A DNA stretch of 64,000 nucleotides from the NCBI RefSeq assembly GCF_900155685.1, contig NZ_LT732548.1, forward strand, positions 4,599,301-4,663,300, in the 5' to 3' direction. Positions 1 to 8,727 of this stretch are shown piece by piece. A program made the position numbers and the translations under genes. Position 1 is the first letter of the stretch; each line of letters opens with the position of its first letter. The notes beneath the pieces were generated by a model. The model was not told the origin of the DNA and searched no databases. It worked only from the letters and a program-made list of their open reading frames with translations. The stretch comes from Paenibacillus bouchesdurhonensis (GTDB lineage Bacteria; Bacillota; Bacilli; Paenibacillales; Paenibacillaceae).

Positions 1-1455
1 CTTGAAGCCGTTCCCATCGCTATTCGTCGTCGAGGTGCCATCGGAAGTCTGCCCATTATGATGAGCTATGCTGTTGCGGATCGTGACCGCTCCAATCGGG
101 CCAGTATCGGATTTGGTGTACAAATCCCAACCGTCATCGACATTATAAGCCGCGATACAGCCGTCAAATACGTTGCCCGGGCCGACGGTCAACTTCGCTG
201 CGAAGCCATCCGCATCCTCCCCATCATCCGGATCATAGTTGTCATGAGAATATGAATTGATTACGAGGTTATAGCTGGGCCATTCATCGAATTGCGCGGT
301 TGAAGCATAGCGTCCGATTTGGATGCCCGTATCCCGGTTATGATGCGCCTCGATCTGCTCGATCCGATTGTAGTTGCCGCCGATATACAACCCGTTATCT
401 CCAGCGCCTTTAATTTCAAGCCCTTTGATGAGCCAATAGTGTCCGAATAGTTGAATGCCGCGATTCGTTGAAGCAAAAGCCTGGGCCGAGAAATCGAGAA
501 CAGGCTTCTCACTGCCGTACGCAACCAAATTTTTGCGGGCGCTTGAGGTACCGTTATTGCCGCGTTCAATCGTGATGGTCGAGTCAAAGCTGTACGTTCC
601 TCCACGCATATAAATCGTTTTGCCTGGAGCGATTCTGGTAATCGCAGCTGCAAGCGTGGTTGGTTTATCCAAGGTTCCAGGGTTGCTGGCAGAGCCATTC
701 GCCGCTACAAAGAGATCCCCCTCGGCAGGAGCGGGTTCCTGCGGATCCGGGTCAGTCGGGGTCGGATTTGGGTTCGGATCTGGATCTGTTGGCGTTCCTC
801 CTCCTGCCCCTTCCGATACGATGACGTTATCGTATTTAGCTAAAGACTTGCCTGTAACGAAGCCAACTGCTCCCGCAGACAGGCTGGAATCAGTGGCTGT
901 CAGCTCCAGCGTATTGTTCACGTACATTTTGAGGGTAGATCCTGAGAGCTCCAGCTTGACGTTATACCAAACACCCGTTGACAGCGCATAGTCCTTAGTA
1001 ACGAGCGTCGAGGAGGAACCGCCTACCTTCTTGCGAATTTCCAGCTTGCCACCCCCGCTATTGTACAGAGAAGCTGCATAATAATTGTTGCCGTCCTTAT
1101 AGCGCCCCGCCACATACGTACGGTTGGTGCCATTGAAATTATCTACTTTAACATCAGCTTGTATCGTATAATTGTCCCAGGATGCACTTCCGGCGGATGT
1201 ACGTCCTTCGCTTGTGCCCGTCTGGGCATATACATTAGAGCCCCCATCCTCCACTACGGACCAAGTACCAGTAGTATGCGTCCAATTGCTGCTGTTACCG
1301 CTTTCAAAATCATCGCTAAAGAGAGTTGCCGCACTGGCCTGACCTCCAGGCAGCCATGGAAGCATAAGCGCAATACATAAGACGATAGCAATAACTTTCC
1401 AAGGATGGATATTAAAAGATCGGCTAAGCTTAATAACGGATGATTTAGAGTTCAT
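1..1455 (-). CDS. Secreted PL9-family pectate lyase, 3' end outside window
   Basis: The reading frame is open from ATG 1455 to the window edge (485 codons), with GGAGG 7 nt upstream. A signal peptide ends near residue 42 (GQASA). Residues 44-215 look like a concanavalin/LamG-type domain. A Pro/Asp-rich linker (220-245) leads to a right-handed beta-helix. The segment with DGEDADGF (411-418) and NVDDGWD (438-444) resembles the calcium-binding aspartates of PL9 enzymes such as Erwinia PelL. The last residue in the window, K485 in GNGFK, sits where the catalytic lysine is expected. The role inferred is extracellular cleavage of polygalacturonate by beta-elimination. The family call rests on motif reading, and the C-terminal domains are not visible. 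Confidence 0.85.
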   Translation of the reverse strand, partial: MNSKSSVIKLSRSFNIHPWKVIAIVLCIALMLPWLPGGQASAATLFSDDFESGNSSNWTHTTGTWSVVEDGGSNVYAQTGTSEGRTSAGSASWDNYTIQADVKVDNFNGTNRTYVAGRYKDGNNYYAASLYNSGGGKLEIRKKVGGSSSTLVTKDYALSTGVWYNVKLELSGSTLKMYVNNTLELTATDSSLSAGAVGFVTGKSLAKYDNVIVSEGAGGGTPTDPDPNPNPTPTDPDPQEPAPAEGDLFVAANGSASNPGTLDKPTTLAAAITRIAPGKTIYMRGGTYSFDSTITIERGNNGTSSARKNLVAYGSEKPVLDFSAQAFASTNRGIQLFGHYWLIKGLEIKGAGDNGLYIGGNYNRIEQIEAHHNRDTGIQIGRYASTAQFDEWPSYNLVINSYSHDNYDPDDGEDADGFAAKLTVGPGNVFDGCIAAYNVDDGWDLYTKSDTGPIGAVTIRNSIAHHNGQTSDGTSTTNSDGNGFK

Positions 1456-1548
1456 GACAGAACCTCCATTAATAAAAGATATTGTTAGCACTTTTCTTGA
1501 CACACCCGGAGCAATACGAATATTCACCTCCCCTTTGACACAGCATCA

Positions 1549-1567
1549 CACTCGGTGCACGCGAGTG
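1549..1567 (-). promoter_or_regulatory. Hairpin in the 5' leader of the pectate lyase gene
   Basis: A perfect 6-bp inverted repeat (CACTCG/CGAGTG) with a 7-nt loop lies about 95 nt upstream of the pectate lyase start. It falls inside the probable leader, so it may stabilise the mRNA or bind a regulator. It has no T-run, so it is not a typical terminator. Confidence 0.35.
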
Positions 1568-1587
1568 CTACTAGTTATGGTAGTTTT

Positions 1588-1601
1588 TTAAAGCGGTTAC
1601 A
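1588..1601 (-). promoter_or_regulatory. Candidate CcpA cre site upstream of pectate lyase
   Basis: The minus strand reads TGTAACCGCTTTAA, which matches the cre consensus TGWAANCGNTNWCA at all but one position. It lies about 20 nt downstream of a TATAAT (minus strand, 1626-1621), a place where CcpA could block transcription. No good -35 element was found, so the promoter assignment is weak. Confidence 0.4.
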
Positions 1602-1676
1602 TCAATAATCATTTTTACATATTATAGTTTTATTACCTTAATAGGGAGTGTCTAGAAGCTGCTTATTAATTAAAAA

Positions 1677-1707
1677 AACCTTGAGGACATTGAGTTCCGT
1701 CAAGGTT
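1677..1707 (-). terminator. Rho-independent terminator of the oxidoreductase gene
   Basis: On the minus strand, arms AACCTTGA and TCAAGGTT enclose a partly paired loop and are followed by a run of seven T. It lies 34 nt after the stop of the oxidoreductase gene. Confidence 0.75.
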
Positions 1708-1740
1708 CTTATCGAAGTCTTTTGAAATATAGCCTACCCC

Positions 1741-2736
1741 TTATTCAAATGGATACTTTATTCCCCACTGGGCACGCACTTGGTCAAGCAGCCGCATAAT
1801 GCCTAGCGATTCCGCCAATGTTATTGTGCTGCTCTCCGTTTCCCCTGCCAGCAGGCATCGGCCTACCTCTTCCGCTTCAAAGGCATAACCCACAGCTATC
1901 CGGTCATCCGTAACCATCTCTGCCTCCTGGCCTCTCACCAGAAGAGTTGCTGTGTTGGCATTCAAGAAAGACGGAATGTGAATCGAGCCTTCTGTTCCGT
2001 AAATATATGCTTCATTTGTAAGGTCAAGCCGAACCGCCCCGTGAAGCGATGCCGAACGTCCTTGTCCATAATCCAGCAAAATTGAAAAATGCTCATCTAC
2101 CCCGGTCTCGCCGATGTGGGCAGTACTCCAAACTTCCTCTGGGTCCGCACCAAAAATCATCGAGGCGAACGATACGGGATAAATCCCCGCATCCAACAAT
2201 GCACCGCCTCCAAGCTCTAGATTCAGCAATCTTCCGCTTGGATTCCAGTCGCTGCGAAAACCAAATTCCGCCTTGACCAGCTTCACTTCACCGATCCGGC
2301 CTTCCTCCAGCCACTTTCTGACCTGAACGATCGGCGGCAAAAACCGCGTCCACATCGCCTCCATCAAGAACAAGCCCTTCTCTTTAGCCAATGCAATAAT
2401 CTCTTCAAGCTCCCGGCTGTTCACCGTAATCGGCTTCTCGCACAACACGGCCTTTCCTCCCCGCAAAGCGGTTATCACATTGTCTCGATGAAAGGGATGC
2501 GGTGTTGCCACATAGATCGCATCGATCTCGGGATCATTTGCTAATTCCTCATAGCTCCCATAGGCACGGGGAATACTGAACTTGGCAGCAAACTGCTCGG
2601 CACTATTGCGGGTACGCGAGCCAACTGCAGCTCCTTCCCCATTGCTGACATACGTTAAATCTGCGGCAAACTTCTCGGCTATCCAGCCTGTCCCCATGAT
2701 GCCCCAACGAATTGTCTTCCTCGTGTTCTCTTTCAT
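1741..2736 (-). CDS. Gfo/Idh/MocA family NAD(P)-dependent oxidoreductase
   Basis: This is a 331-residue protein from ATG 2736, chosen because GGAGG lies 8 nt upstream; the longer frame to 2805 has no such site. The N-terminus carries a Rossmann nucleotide-binding motif (WGIMGTGWIA). It is followed by the family's EKP motif (CEKPI), typical of Gfo/Idh/MocA dehydrogenases, and a C-terminal alpha/beta domain ending in a GTEGSI-type strand. Members oxidise or reduce sugars, inositols and related polyols. The substrate cannot be deduced. It is a single-gene unit with its own terminator, divergent from the PRD activator. Confidence 0.85.
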   Translation of the reverse strand: MKENTRKTIRWGIMGTGWIAEKFAADLTYVSNGEGAAVGSRTRNSAEQFAAKFSIPRAYGSYEELANDPEIDAIYVATPHPFHRDNVITALRGGKAVLCEKPITVNSRELEEIIALAKEKGLFLMEAMWTRFLPPIVQVRKWLEEGRIGEVKLVKAEFGFRSDWNPSGRLLNLELGGGALLDAGIYPVSFASMIFGADPEEVWSTAHIGETGVDEHFSILLDYGQGRSASLHGAVRLDLTNEAYIYGTEGSIHIPSFLNANTATLLVRGQEAEMVTDDRIAVGYAFEAEEVGRCLLAGETESSTITLAESLGIMRLLDQVRAQWGIKYPFE

Positions 2737-2830
2737 GCCATTCCTCCATATCCCTGTTATCACAAGCGAGTAATATTTTAAAGTCCTCTCATCCCATACT
2801 ACCAATTTTTAGTCGCGATCACCATGCTGG

Positions 2831-2859
2831 TTGGATATCTATGTCGACTGAGCTATAAT
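2831..2859 (+). promoter_or_regulatory. SigA-type promoter of the PRD activator gene
   Basis: TTGGAT (2831-2836) and TATAAT (2854-2859) are separated by 17 nt, about 60 nt upstream of the chosen start codon. Confidence 0.6.
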
Positions 2860-2917
2860 GAGAGCAATTTAAGCATGATCATGAACAAGAATTTTGAATG
2901 AGGTGTTGATCCGAACG

Positions 2918-4867
2918 ATGAATACACGTCAACGAGAGATTTTGCGAATGCTGCTAGGCGAGCCTGGCCGCTCCTTTGTCGTGCGCGATTTGGCTGCGAG
3001 CTTGAGCTGCTCGGAGAAGACGATCCGGAACGACTTCGAAGCCATCGATGCCTATTTGGCCGAACAGGGAAAGGCAAAGCTGCTGCGGAAACCGGGAATC
3101 GGGGTCGATCTGGACATTGAGGAGCATGAGCGGGTCAAGCTGTTCGATCAATTATTCCGCTCCACCGCGGATACCGGGTATGAACGGGATGATAACCGAA
3201 TTGCCGCCATCGCTTACGAGCTTCTTATGAATACCAAACCAACTACGCTTCAGGAATTGGCAGAGAAGTATTATGTCAACCGAGCCATCATCAAAAGGGA
3301 TCTGGACTCCCTAAATCCATGGCTTCATAAACGGCGACTCGAGATCGTCTCCAAGCAAAGAGTAGGCATCCTCATTGAAGGAGCTGAGAAGGACAAGCGG
3401 GCTGCTTTGTCCAAAGTATCCCTGCTAATCGAAACCTCGACCAACGATTTTATAAAAAAGAGGTTCGAAGCCTATGAGATAGACCTCGTTACCCGGGAAT
3501 TAAAACGGCTGGAGAGGAAGGAGGCCTTTCATTTTACAGATGAAGCTTTCGAGAATCTGCTGATTCACACACTGCTTATGATCCGCCGAACGAAGCTGAA
3601 TCAACCGATTTCCTTTTCGGAGCAGGAGCAAGCCTTTATTCGGGAGAAAAGAGAGTACCAATGGACGCTGGACTTTATTCGACAGCTGGAGCGTTACTTC
3701 TCGGTACACTTCCCTTCAAGTGAGGCCGCTTATTTAACAGCGCATCTCCTCGGAGCGAAGATCCGTTCCCGAACCCGGCTGGATAGCGGCAGGCTGACGG
3801 AACACCCGCTGAAAATTACCGCAGAGGTCACAGAGGTCGTGCAATCGCTCATGAGGAAAATGTCCAGCCTTACATTCATCGATTTTGAACGGGATCTTAC
3901 GCTGAAGGAAGGGCTGAGTATTCATTTAAGCTCTACGATCCATCGATTGAGCTACGGCCTGAGCGTAACGAATCCATTGCTGCAGGATATTAAGAAAATG
4001 TACCCCTATATGTTCAGCATGGTCATTTATGCGACTAACGAGCTAGGCCATAACTTTCAGTTCACCGTTCCCGAGGATGAGGTCGCTTATCTAACCCTGC
4101 ATTTTCAGGCAGCGATTGAACGGTTAAACAAGCAGACGAGGCTTATTAAGAATATCGTTACCGTGTGCCATATGGGAGTTGGCATCTCGCAAATCCTGCG
4201 TACGAAGCTGGAACGAAAATTCAGCGGAATCCAGGTCATGGATTCTGTCAGAAGAGCCGATTTAAATACATACCTGGAGCATCACCCGGTGGATTTTATC
4301 GTATCCACAATCCCACTGAACGATATAGACGCAATGGACATCCCCCATATCGTGGTATCTCCTTTGTTAGAGCCTGCCGATGTGAAAAAAATTACAAATT
4401 TCCTCGAACGACTGGAAGAACACCCGCTGGAAGCATCGGCCTCTTTTTTGCAAATGTATACGAAGCCTGCACTCATTTTTTCTCAGGTCGAGGTTTCCCA
4501 CCGCTTTGAAATTATTGAGCAATTGGCTAACAGCCTACATGCCAAAGGTTATGTCGAGCAGGATTATGCCCATCAGGCCCTGCTTAGGGAAAGAGTCTCG
4601 GCGACGACCATTGGCGGCGGAATTGCAATTCCGCACGGCGATCCCAAGCTTGTGAAACAATCCCAAATCGCCATTGCTACGTTGAAGGAACCGCTCGAAT
4701 GGGAGCAGGATAAGGTATCAATCGTGTTTATGCTGGCGCTGCGGAACCAGGAGCAAGAAAATACGAAAAAACTATTTCATCGCCTCTCCCTCCTGAGCGA
4801 GCAGCCGTCTCTTATTCAACAATTGATCCGGGCCAAGGAAGCTGAGGACATCTTCTCGCTCTTATAA
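2918..4867 (+). CDS. PTS-controlled PRD transcriptional activator (ManR/MtlR-like)
   Basis: The protein is 649 residues from ATG 2918; an in-frame TTG at 2906, closer to the TGAGG ribosome site, is an alternative start. Domains in order: a DeoR/HTH_11-like helix-turn-helix (1-60), a second HTH (about 100-150), two PRD domains whose conserved histidines are near residues 217, 276, 336 and 395, an EIIB-like domain with Cys near 417 (CHMGVG), and a C-terminal fructose-type EIIA domain with phospho-His near 573 (IPHGD). This matches the ManR/MtlR class, whose activity is set by PTS phosphorylation. It sits directly upstream of the EIIBCA transporter, which it probably activates. The sugar could be mannose, fructose or a relative. 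Confidence 0.88.
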   Translation: MNTRQREILRMLLGEPGRSFVVRDLAASLSCSEKTIRNDFEAIDAYLAEQGKAKLLRKPGIGVDLDIEEHERVKLFDQLFRSTADTGYERDDNRIAAIAYELLMNTKPTTLQELAEKYYVNRAIIKRDLDSLNPWLHKRRLEIVSKQRVGILIEGAEKDKRAALSKVSLLIETSTNDFIKKRFEAYEIDLVTRELKRLERKEAFHFTDEAFENLLIHTLLMIRRTKLNQPISFSEQEQAFIREKREYQWTLDFIRQLERYFSVHFPSSEAAYLTAHLLGAKIRSRTRLDSGRLTEHPLKITAEVTEVVQSLMRKMSSLTFIDFERDLTLKEGLSIHLSSTIHRLSYGLSVTNPLLQDIKKMYPYMFSMVIYATNELGHNFQFTVPEDEVAYLTLHFQAAIERLNKQTRLIKNIVTVCHMGVGISQILRTKLERKFSGIQVMDSVRRADLNTYLEHHPVDFIVSTIPLNDIDAMDIPHIVVSPLLEPADVKKITNFLERLEEHPLEASASFLQMYTKPALIFSQVEVSHRFEIIEQLANSLHAKGYVEQDYAHQALLRERVSATTIGGGIAIPHGDPKLVKQSQIAIATLKEPLEWEQDKVSIVFMLALRNQEQENTKKLFHRLSLLSEQPSLIQQLIRAKEAEDIFSLL

Positions 4868-4936
4868 AACACTTTTTGCCGGAAGCTGCGGTAAAAATTA
4901 AAACTTTTCCTCTGTTTTATTAGGTTAATATTTAAT

Positions 4937-4950
4937 TGTAAACGATTTAA
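4937..4950 (+). promoter_or_regulatory. Candidate CcpA cre site before the PTS gene
   Basis: TGTAAACGATTTAA differs from the cre consensus at one position and ends the same way (TTTAA) as the candidate upstream of the pectate lyase. It lies 21 nt before the PTS start, between an AT-rich promoter-like stretch and the GGGGAGG ribosome site, so carbon catabolite repression is plausible. Confidence 0.45.
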
Positions 4951-4971
4951 AACACAGGGGAGGTTCGCCAA

Positions 4972-7002
4972 ATGAAATTTCTAGCCATTACCTCATGCCC
5001 TAACGGCATCGCACATACTTACATGGCTGCTGAAAATTTACAGAAAGCAGCTGACAAACTGGGCGTCAGCATGAAAGTGGAAACCCAGGGCTCCATTGGA
5101 GTAGAAAATGAATTCTCAGCAGAGGACATTGCACATGCTGACGGCATCATCATTGCCGCAGACAAGCACGTGGACAAAAGCCGATTCGTTGGCAAAAAAC
5201 TATTAATCGCCGGAGTACAGGACGGCATTCGAAATCCAGAAGCCTTGATTGAGAAGCTCATCCGCGGAGAAGCGCCTCTGTATCAAGAGCAGCCGGGACA
5301 AGAGACGTCCGGCGGCAGTGAAAAGCAACCGGTGGCTAAGCAAAACCAATTCTACCGCCACTTGATGAGCGGAGTATCCTACATGGTTCCGTTTATCGTC
5401 GTAGGCGGCCTTCTGATCGCGATCGCTTTATCCATCGGAGGTGAGCCAACCCCAGGCGGGCTGCAAATCCCGGAGGGCTCCTTCTGGAAAATCGTTGAAA
5501 GTCTCGGCGGCGCATCTTTTACATTTATGGTTCCGATCTTGGCAGGATTTATCGCCTTTAGTATCGCTGACCGCCCTGGCCTCGCCCCCGGTATGATCGG
5601 CGGCTTCATCGCCGCGAATGGCAGCTTCTATGGCAGTGAAGCCGGCGCCGGATTTATCGGCGGGATTATTGCCGGTTTCCTGGCTGGTTATGTTGCGCTG
5701 TGGATCAAGAAATGGAAGGTTCCTAAAGCGCTTGCCCCTATTATGCCGATCATCATCATTCCGGTATTGGCATCGCTGATCGTGGGCTTAGCCTTTATAC
5801 TACTGCTCGGCGGGCCGATCGCGAAGTTCTTTGAATTCTTGACCTCATGGCTTGCAAGCATGCAAGGCACAAGCTCGATCCTGCTCGCTTTGATTCTTGG
5901 GGCGATGATTTCCTTTGACATGGGCGGTCCGGTGAACAAAGTGGCTTTCCTGTTCGGGTCAGCCATGATCGGCGAAGGAAACTATGAAATCATGGGCCCG
6001 ATCGCCGTGGCCATTTGTATTCCACCGATCGGCCTAGGACTCGCAACCTTCCTGTTCAAGCAGAAATTCCATGACACCGAGCGGGAATCGGGGAAAGCTT
6101 CCTTTACGATGGGGTTGTTCGGAATTACAGAAGGGGCAATCCCTTTTGCATCGCAGGATCCGCTGCGCGTCATTCCCAGCATCATGATCGGCTCCATGAC
6201 TGGCTCTGTCATCGCTATGCTGGGTCAGGTCGGTGATCGGGTAGCACACGGCGGGCCAATCGTTGCCGTATTGGGTGCGGTAGATAACGTGGTTATGTTC
6301 TTTGTAGCCGTCATTATCGGCTCGCTCGTCACAGCGCTTATGATCAAGCTGCTCAAGAAGGATGTGGCCCCGACCCACCTGGCTGCTGCAGGCGCAGCGA
6401 CTGAGAATGGAACTGTAGCCAGTAGAGCAGCCACAGATTTCAAGGCTGGAAAGGACACTAGTGACAAATCTAAAACTAGGGGCGACGCTCAGGCCGACGT
6501 TGAAACTTCCGCAACGGTTGAGCCGGCAACCCAACATCAATCAGTCAGCAAGTTAACGGATATTATCAGTCTTGATCTGATTGAGACTGAACTCAAAGCA
6601 ACGTCCCGTGACGGCGTTATCGATGAACTGATCGGAAAGCTTGAGACGGATGGCGCAATCAGCTCTGCCTCTCAGTTCAAACAAGCGATACTTAGTCGCG
6701 AGCAGGAAAGCTCGACCGGGATTGGCATGAACATCGCCATTCCTCACGGGAAATCAACTGCCGTCATCAAACCTCGTGTCGTATTCGGAATGAAGCAAGA
6801 CGGCGTTGATTGGAACAGCGTAGACGGTACGCCGGCTAAGCTCATCTTCATGATTGCAATTCCTGCGGAGAATCCAGGTAACGAGCATCTTAAAATATTG
6901 CAAATGCTCTCCCGCAAACTGATGGATGATGATTTCCGGGATCAGCTATTGAAGGTGCAAACGAAACAGGAGGCTTACGCGCTTCTGGATCAGATTCATT
7001 AA
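4972..7002 (+). CDS. PTS fructose/mannose-family transporter, EIIB-EIIC-EIIA (ManP-like)
   Basis: This 676-residue membrane protein has three PTS domains. EIIB (1-100) has phospho-Cys9 in TSCPNGIAHT. EIIC (about 125-465) has many hydrophobic segments and the family motif TEGAIPFAS. A charged linker (470-530) leads to EIIA (535-676), with phospho-His592 in AIPHGKS. It would take up and phosphorylate a hexose. The B-C-A order and the upstream PRD activator match the Bacillus ManR-ManP arrangement, but no mannose-6-phosphate isomerase gene follows, so fructose or another sugar remains possible. GGGGAGG precedes the start. Confidence 0.9.
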   Translation: MKFLAITSCPNGIAHTYMAAENLQKAADKLGVSMKVETQGSIGVENEFSAEDIAHADGIIIAADKHVDKSRFVGKKLLIAGVQDGIRNPEALIEKLIRGEAPLYQEQPGQETSGGSEKQPVAKQNQFYRHLMSGVSYMVPFIVVGGLLIAIALSIGGEPTPGGLQIPEGSFWKIVESLGGASFTFMVPILAGFIAFSIADRPGLAPGMIGGFIAANGSFYGSEAGAGFIGGIIAGFLAGYVALWIKKWKVPKALAPIMPIIIIPVLASLIVGLAFILLLGGPIAKFFEFLTSWLASMQGTSSILLALILGAMISFDMGGPVNKVAFLFGSAMIGEGNYEIMGPIAVAICIPPIGLGLATFLFKQKFHDTERESGKASFTMGLFGITEGAIPFASQDPLRVIPSIMIGSMTGSVIAMLGQVGDRVAHGGPIVAVLGAVDNVVMFFVAVIIGSLVTALMIKLLKKDVAPTHLAAAGAATENGTVASRAATDFKAGKDTSDKSKTRGDAQADVETSATVEPATQHQSVSKLTDIISLDLIETELKATSRDGVIDELIGKLETDGAISSASQFKQAILSREQESSTGIGMNIAIPHGKSTAVIKPRVVFGMKQDGVDWNSVDGTPAKLIFMIAIPAENPGNEHLKILQMLSRKLMDDDFRDQLLKVQTKQEAYALLDQIH

Positions 7003-7013
7003 AGTTAGAAGCA

Positions 7014-7057
7014 AACAGCCCCCAAGCAAGGATCAATGATTCTGCTCAGGGGCTGTT
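7014..7057. terminator. Terminator shared by the PTS gene and the convergent repeat protein
   Basis: Nine-base arms AACAGCCCC and GGGGCTGTT form a hairpin between two convergent genes. T-rich sequence follows on the plus strand, and the element can fold on both strands. Confidence 0.7.
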
Positions 7058-7065
7058 CAACTATT

Positions 7066-8418
7066 TTATTCTATTGTTGTACTGTCACTTCCTGTTCCAG
7101 GTACCGCTTCCTCCGTTTCGGAAGGCATGATGTCTCCAGACTCCGCGGCCGTTGTTGTAATATAGACGGTCTGCGTTGCACTATCCCACTTCACGCTAGC
7201 TCCTAGCGATTCACTAATAAAGCGGATCGGTACCATCGTATGCGAGCCCACCAGTTGCCCGGGAACATCCAGGTTAATTACCTGTCCATTCTTCTTCGCA
7301 GCTTTGCTGCCCAAGGTTAGCTCGATTCTTGTGTCATCTTTCGTTGCGACAACGGATTGGGTCTGAGCGTTCCATTTCAGAGTAGCGCCCAGACGTTCGA
7401 ATATAGCGCGCATCGGTACAAGCGTACTGCCATTTCTCATGACTGGCGGCTGTTCAAAGGCCATTACTTCCCCATCAATGATGACTCTGATCTTATCGAA
7501 GCTGATTTGCAGCTTATTCGGCGTAATGCCTTTGCCGAAATTTCGTTCTCTGATCGACGATATTTCTGCAAGGCTGCTGGCCCGCTGCTGCAGCAATTTC
7601 TCTGCGCTGCTATTGCGCAATGCGATAATGGACGATTCCGTATTTGCCTTAAGCTTATTCATCTCGCCTACGGATTGATCCCGGGATGCCTGAAGATCCT
7701 TTCTCGCGTTGGCGAATATCGTAGCCATTTTGTCTTTCGCCGTAGTCAGGCTAATGCCGCCTCGTGCATAGTTCCACATTGTGCTCGAGGAATAGGAGGG
7801 ATTGCTCTCATTATCAAGCTTCCACATTAAGCTGCTGCTATAATTCGGGTTCATCGTATTCGCATATTTCCACATGATGCTTGAGGAATAGGAGGGATTG
7901 ACATTGTTGCTGTATTTCCACATCAGGCTGCTGGAATAGTTAGGGTTAATTTCATTGTTGAATTTCCAGTGGATACTCGAGGAATAGCTCTTGTCGCTTT
8001 CCTTGTTATATCTCCATAACGGGCCGGAAGAGTAATGCGGATTAATCGCCCGTTCGTATTTCTGCAATTTGCTCTGATAGCCAGATTGCTTGCCATAAGC
8101 CGCTTGCAGCTGTTTATGATCCTCCTTCAGCAGTTGTGTCAGGTAAGCCAGATCATCATCCAGGAGCTTCTCCAGCGTACTTTGATCCTCTCTGGATTTC
8201 TGCAAGAATTGTTCAAAATCTCCCTGAATTTGTTTCAAATCGGATTCATACTGACCTCTGAACTCATCGCGAATCGTCGTATACTGCTTATTTATTTCTT
8301 GAATGAATGAATCGCTAGCATTTGCAGCTTGCAGATTCCCCTGCGGCCATGCAAAAACACCCGTAAGCATAGCCAGAACGACAAAGAGTATGTAATATTT
8401 ACTTTTAAAATTTTTCAT
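7066..8418 (-). CDS. Secreted coiled-coil protein with 16-residue repeats and a copper-amine-oxidase-N (stalk) domain
   Basis: The protein has 450 residues and AGGAG before its start. A signal peptide covers about 1-33. Residues 35-120 are charged and helical, probably a coiled coil. Residues 126-221 hold six near-identical 16-residue repeats of the form NPxYSSSxMWKY. A second helical stretch (225-290) leads to a stalk domain (296-412) with two copies of the LVPMRAI/VPIRFISESLGA pattern found in many Paenibacillus surface proteins. The tail is acidic and low complexity. The function is unknown; the architecture suggests a cell-envelope structural or binding protein. The repeats are not a family I recognise. 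Confidence 0.8.
   Translation of the reverse strand: MKNFKSKYYILFVVLAMLTGVFAWPQGNLQAANASDSFIQEINKQYTTIRDEFRGQYESDLKQIQGDFEQFLQKSREDQSTLEKLLDDDLAYLTQLLKEDHKQLQAAYGKQSGYQSKLQKYERAINPHYSSGPLWRYNKESDKSYSSSIHWKFNNEINPNYSSSLMWKYSNNVNPSYSSSIMWKYANTMNPNYSSSLMWKLDNESNPSYSSSTMWNYARGGISLTTAKDKMATIFANARKDLQASRDQSVGEMNKLKANTESSIIALRNSSAEKLLQQRASSLAEISSIRERNFGKGITPNKLQISFDKIRVIIDGEVMAFEQPPVMRNGSTLVPMRAIFERLGATLKWNAQTQSVVATKDDTRIELTLGSKAAKKNGQVINLDVPGQLVGSHTMVPIRFISESLGASVKWDSATQTVYITTTAAESGDIMPSETEEAVPGTGSDSTTIE
7756..8043 (-). repeat. Six 48-bp coding repeats (YSSSxMWKY)
   Basis: The coding sequence for residues 126-221 of the stalk-domain protein is built from six units of 48 bp, each giving Tyr-Ser-Ser-Ser, then Met/His/Leu-Trp-Lys and an Asn-rich linker. 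The first two units (NPHYSSGPLW and DKSYSSSIHW) are the most diverged and the inner ones the most alike. Confidence 0.8.
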
Positions 8419-8727
8419 TCCGCCTTCTCCTTCTTCACTGTGATTGATCTTTTGTCTAACGAAATTTCGCCAATATTGCGATAAAACCTCTAAATTTGTC
8501 GGAAATCAGCCCTTTACGACTAACTCTTTCATTGTCAACCAAACCAATGTCCAGGGAATTAATCCCCATGACACACTATTCATCAATTACAAAAGTCACA
8601 TATTACGCATTTTTTCCCTGCCATAAAAGGTATTGAACATAGAACATGAAGCATTAAAAATGCCCCCTGCTCACTTAGCAGAAGGCGTTTAACTGAAGCT
8701 CCTCATAAAGGCGAAGCTCTCAATTTT
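8419..8727 (-). other. Intergenic region, no clear gene
   Basis: This stretch separates two minus-strand stalk-domain genes and should hold the promoter of the downstream one. Apart from the terminator at 8658-8690 and an isolated TTGACA on the minus strand without a matching -10, I see no convincing element or coding frame. Confidence 0.4.
8658..8690 (-). terminator. Terminator of the short stalk-domain gene
   Basis: On the minus strand a 13-bp stem with G-T wobbles (AAACGCCTTCTGC against GCAGGGGGCATTT) is followed by five T. It lies 38 nt after the stop of the 226-residue gene. Confidence 0.75.

Noticed and set aside
261..698. 145-codon minus-strand frame within the pectate lyase
   Set aside because: It is in another frame of the PL9 gene, which reads through without stops and carries the catalytic motifs.
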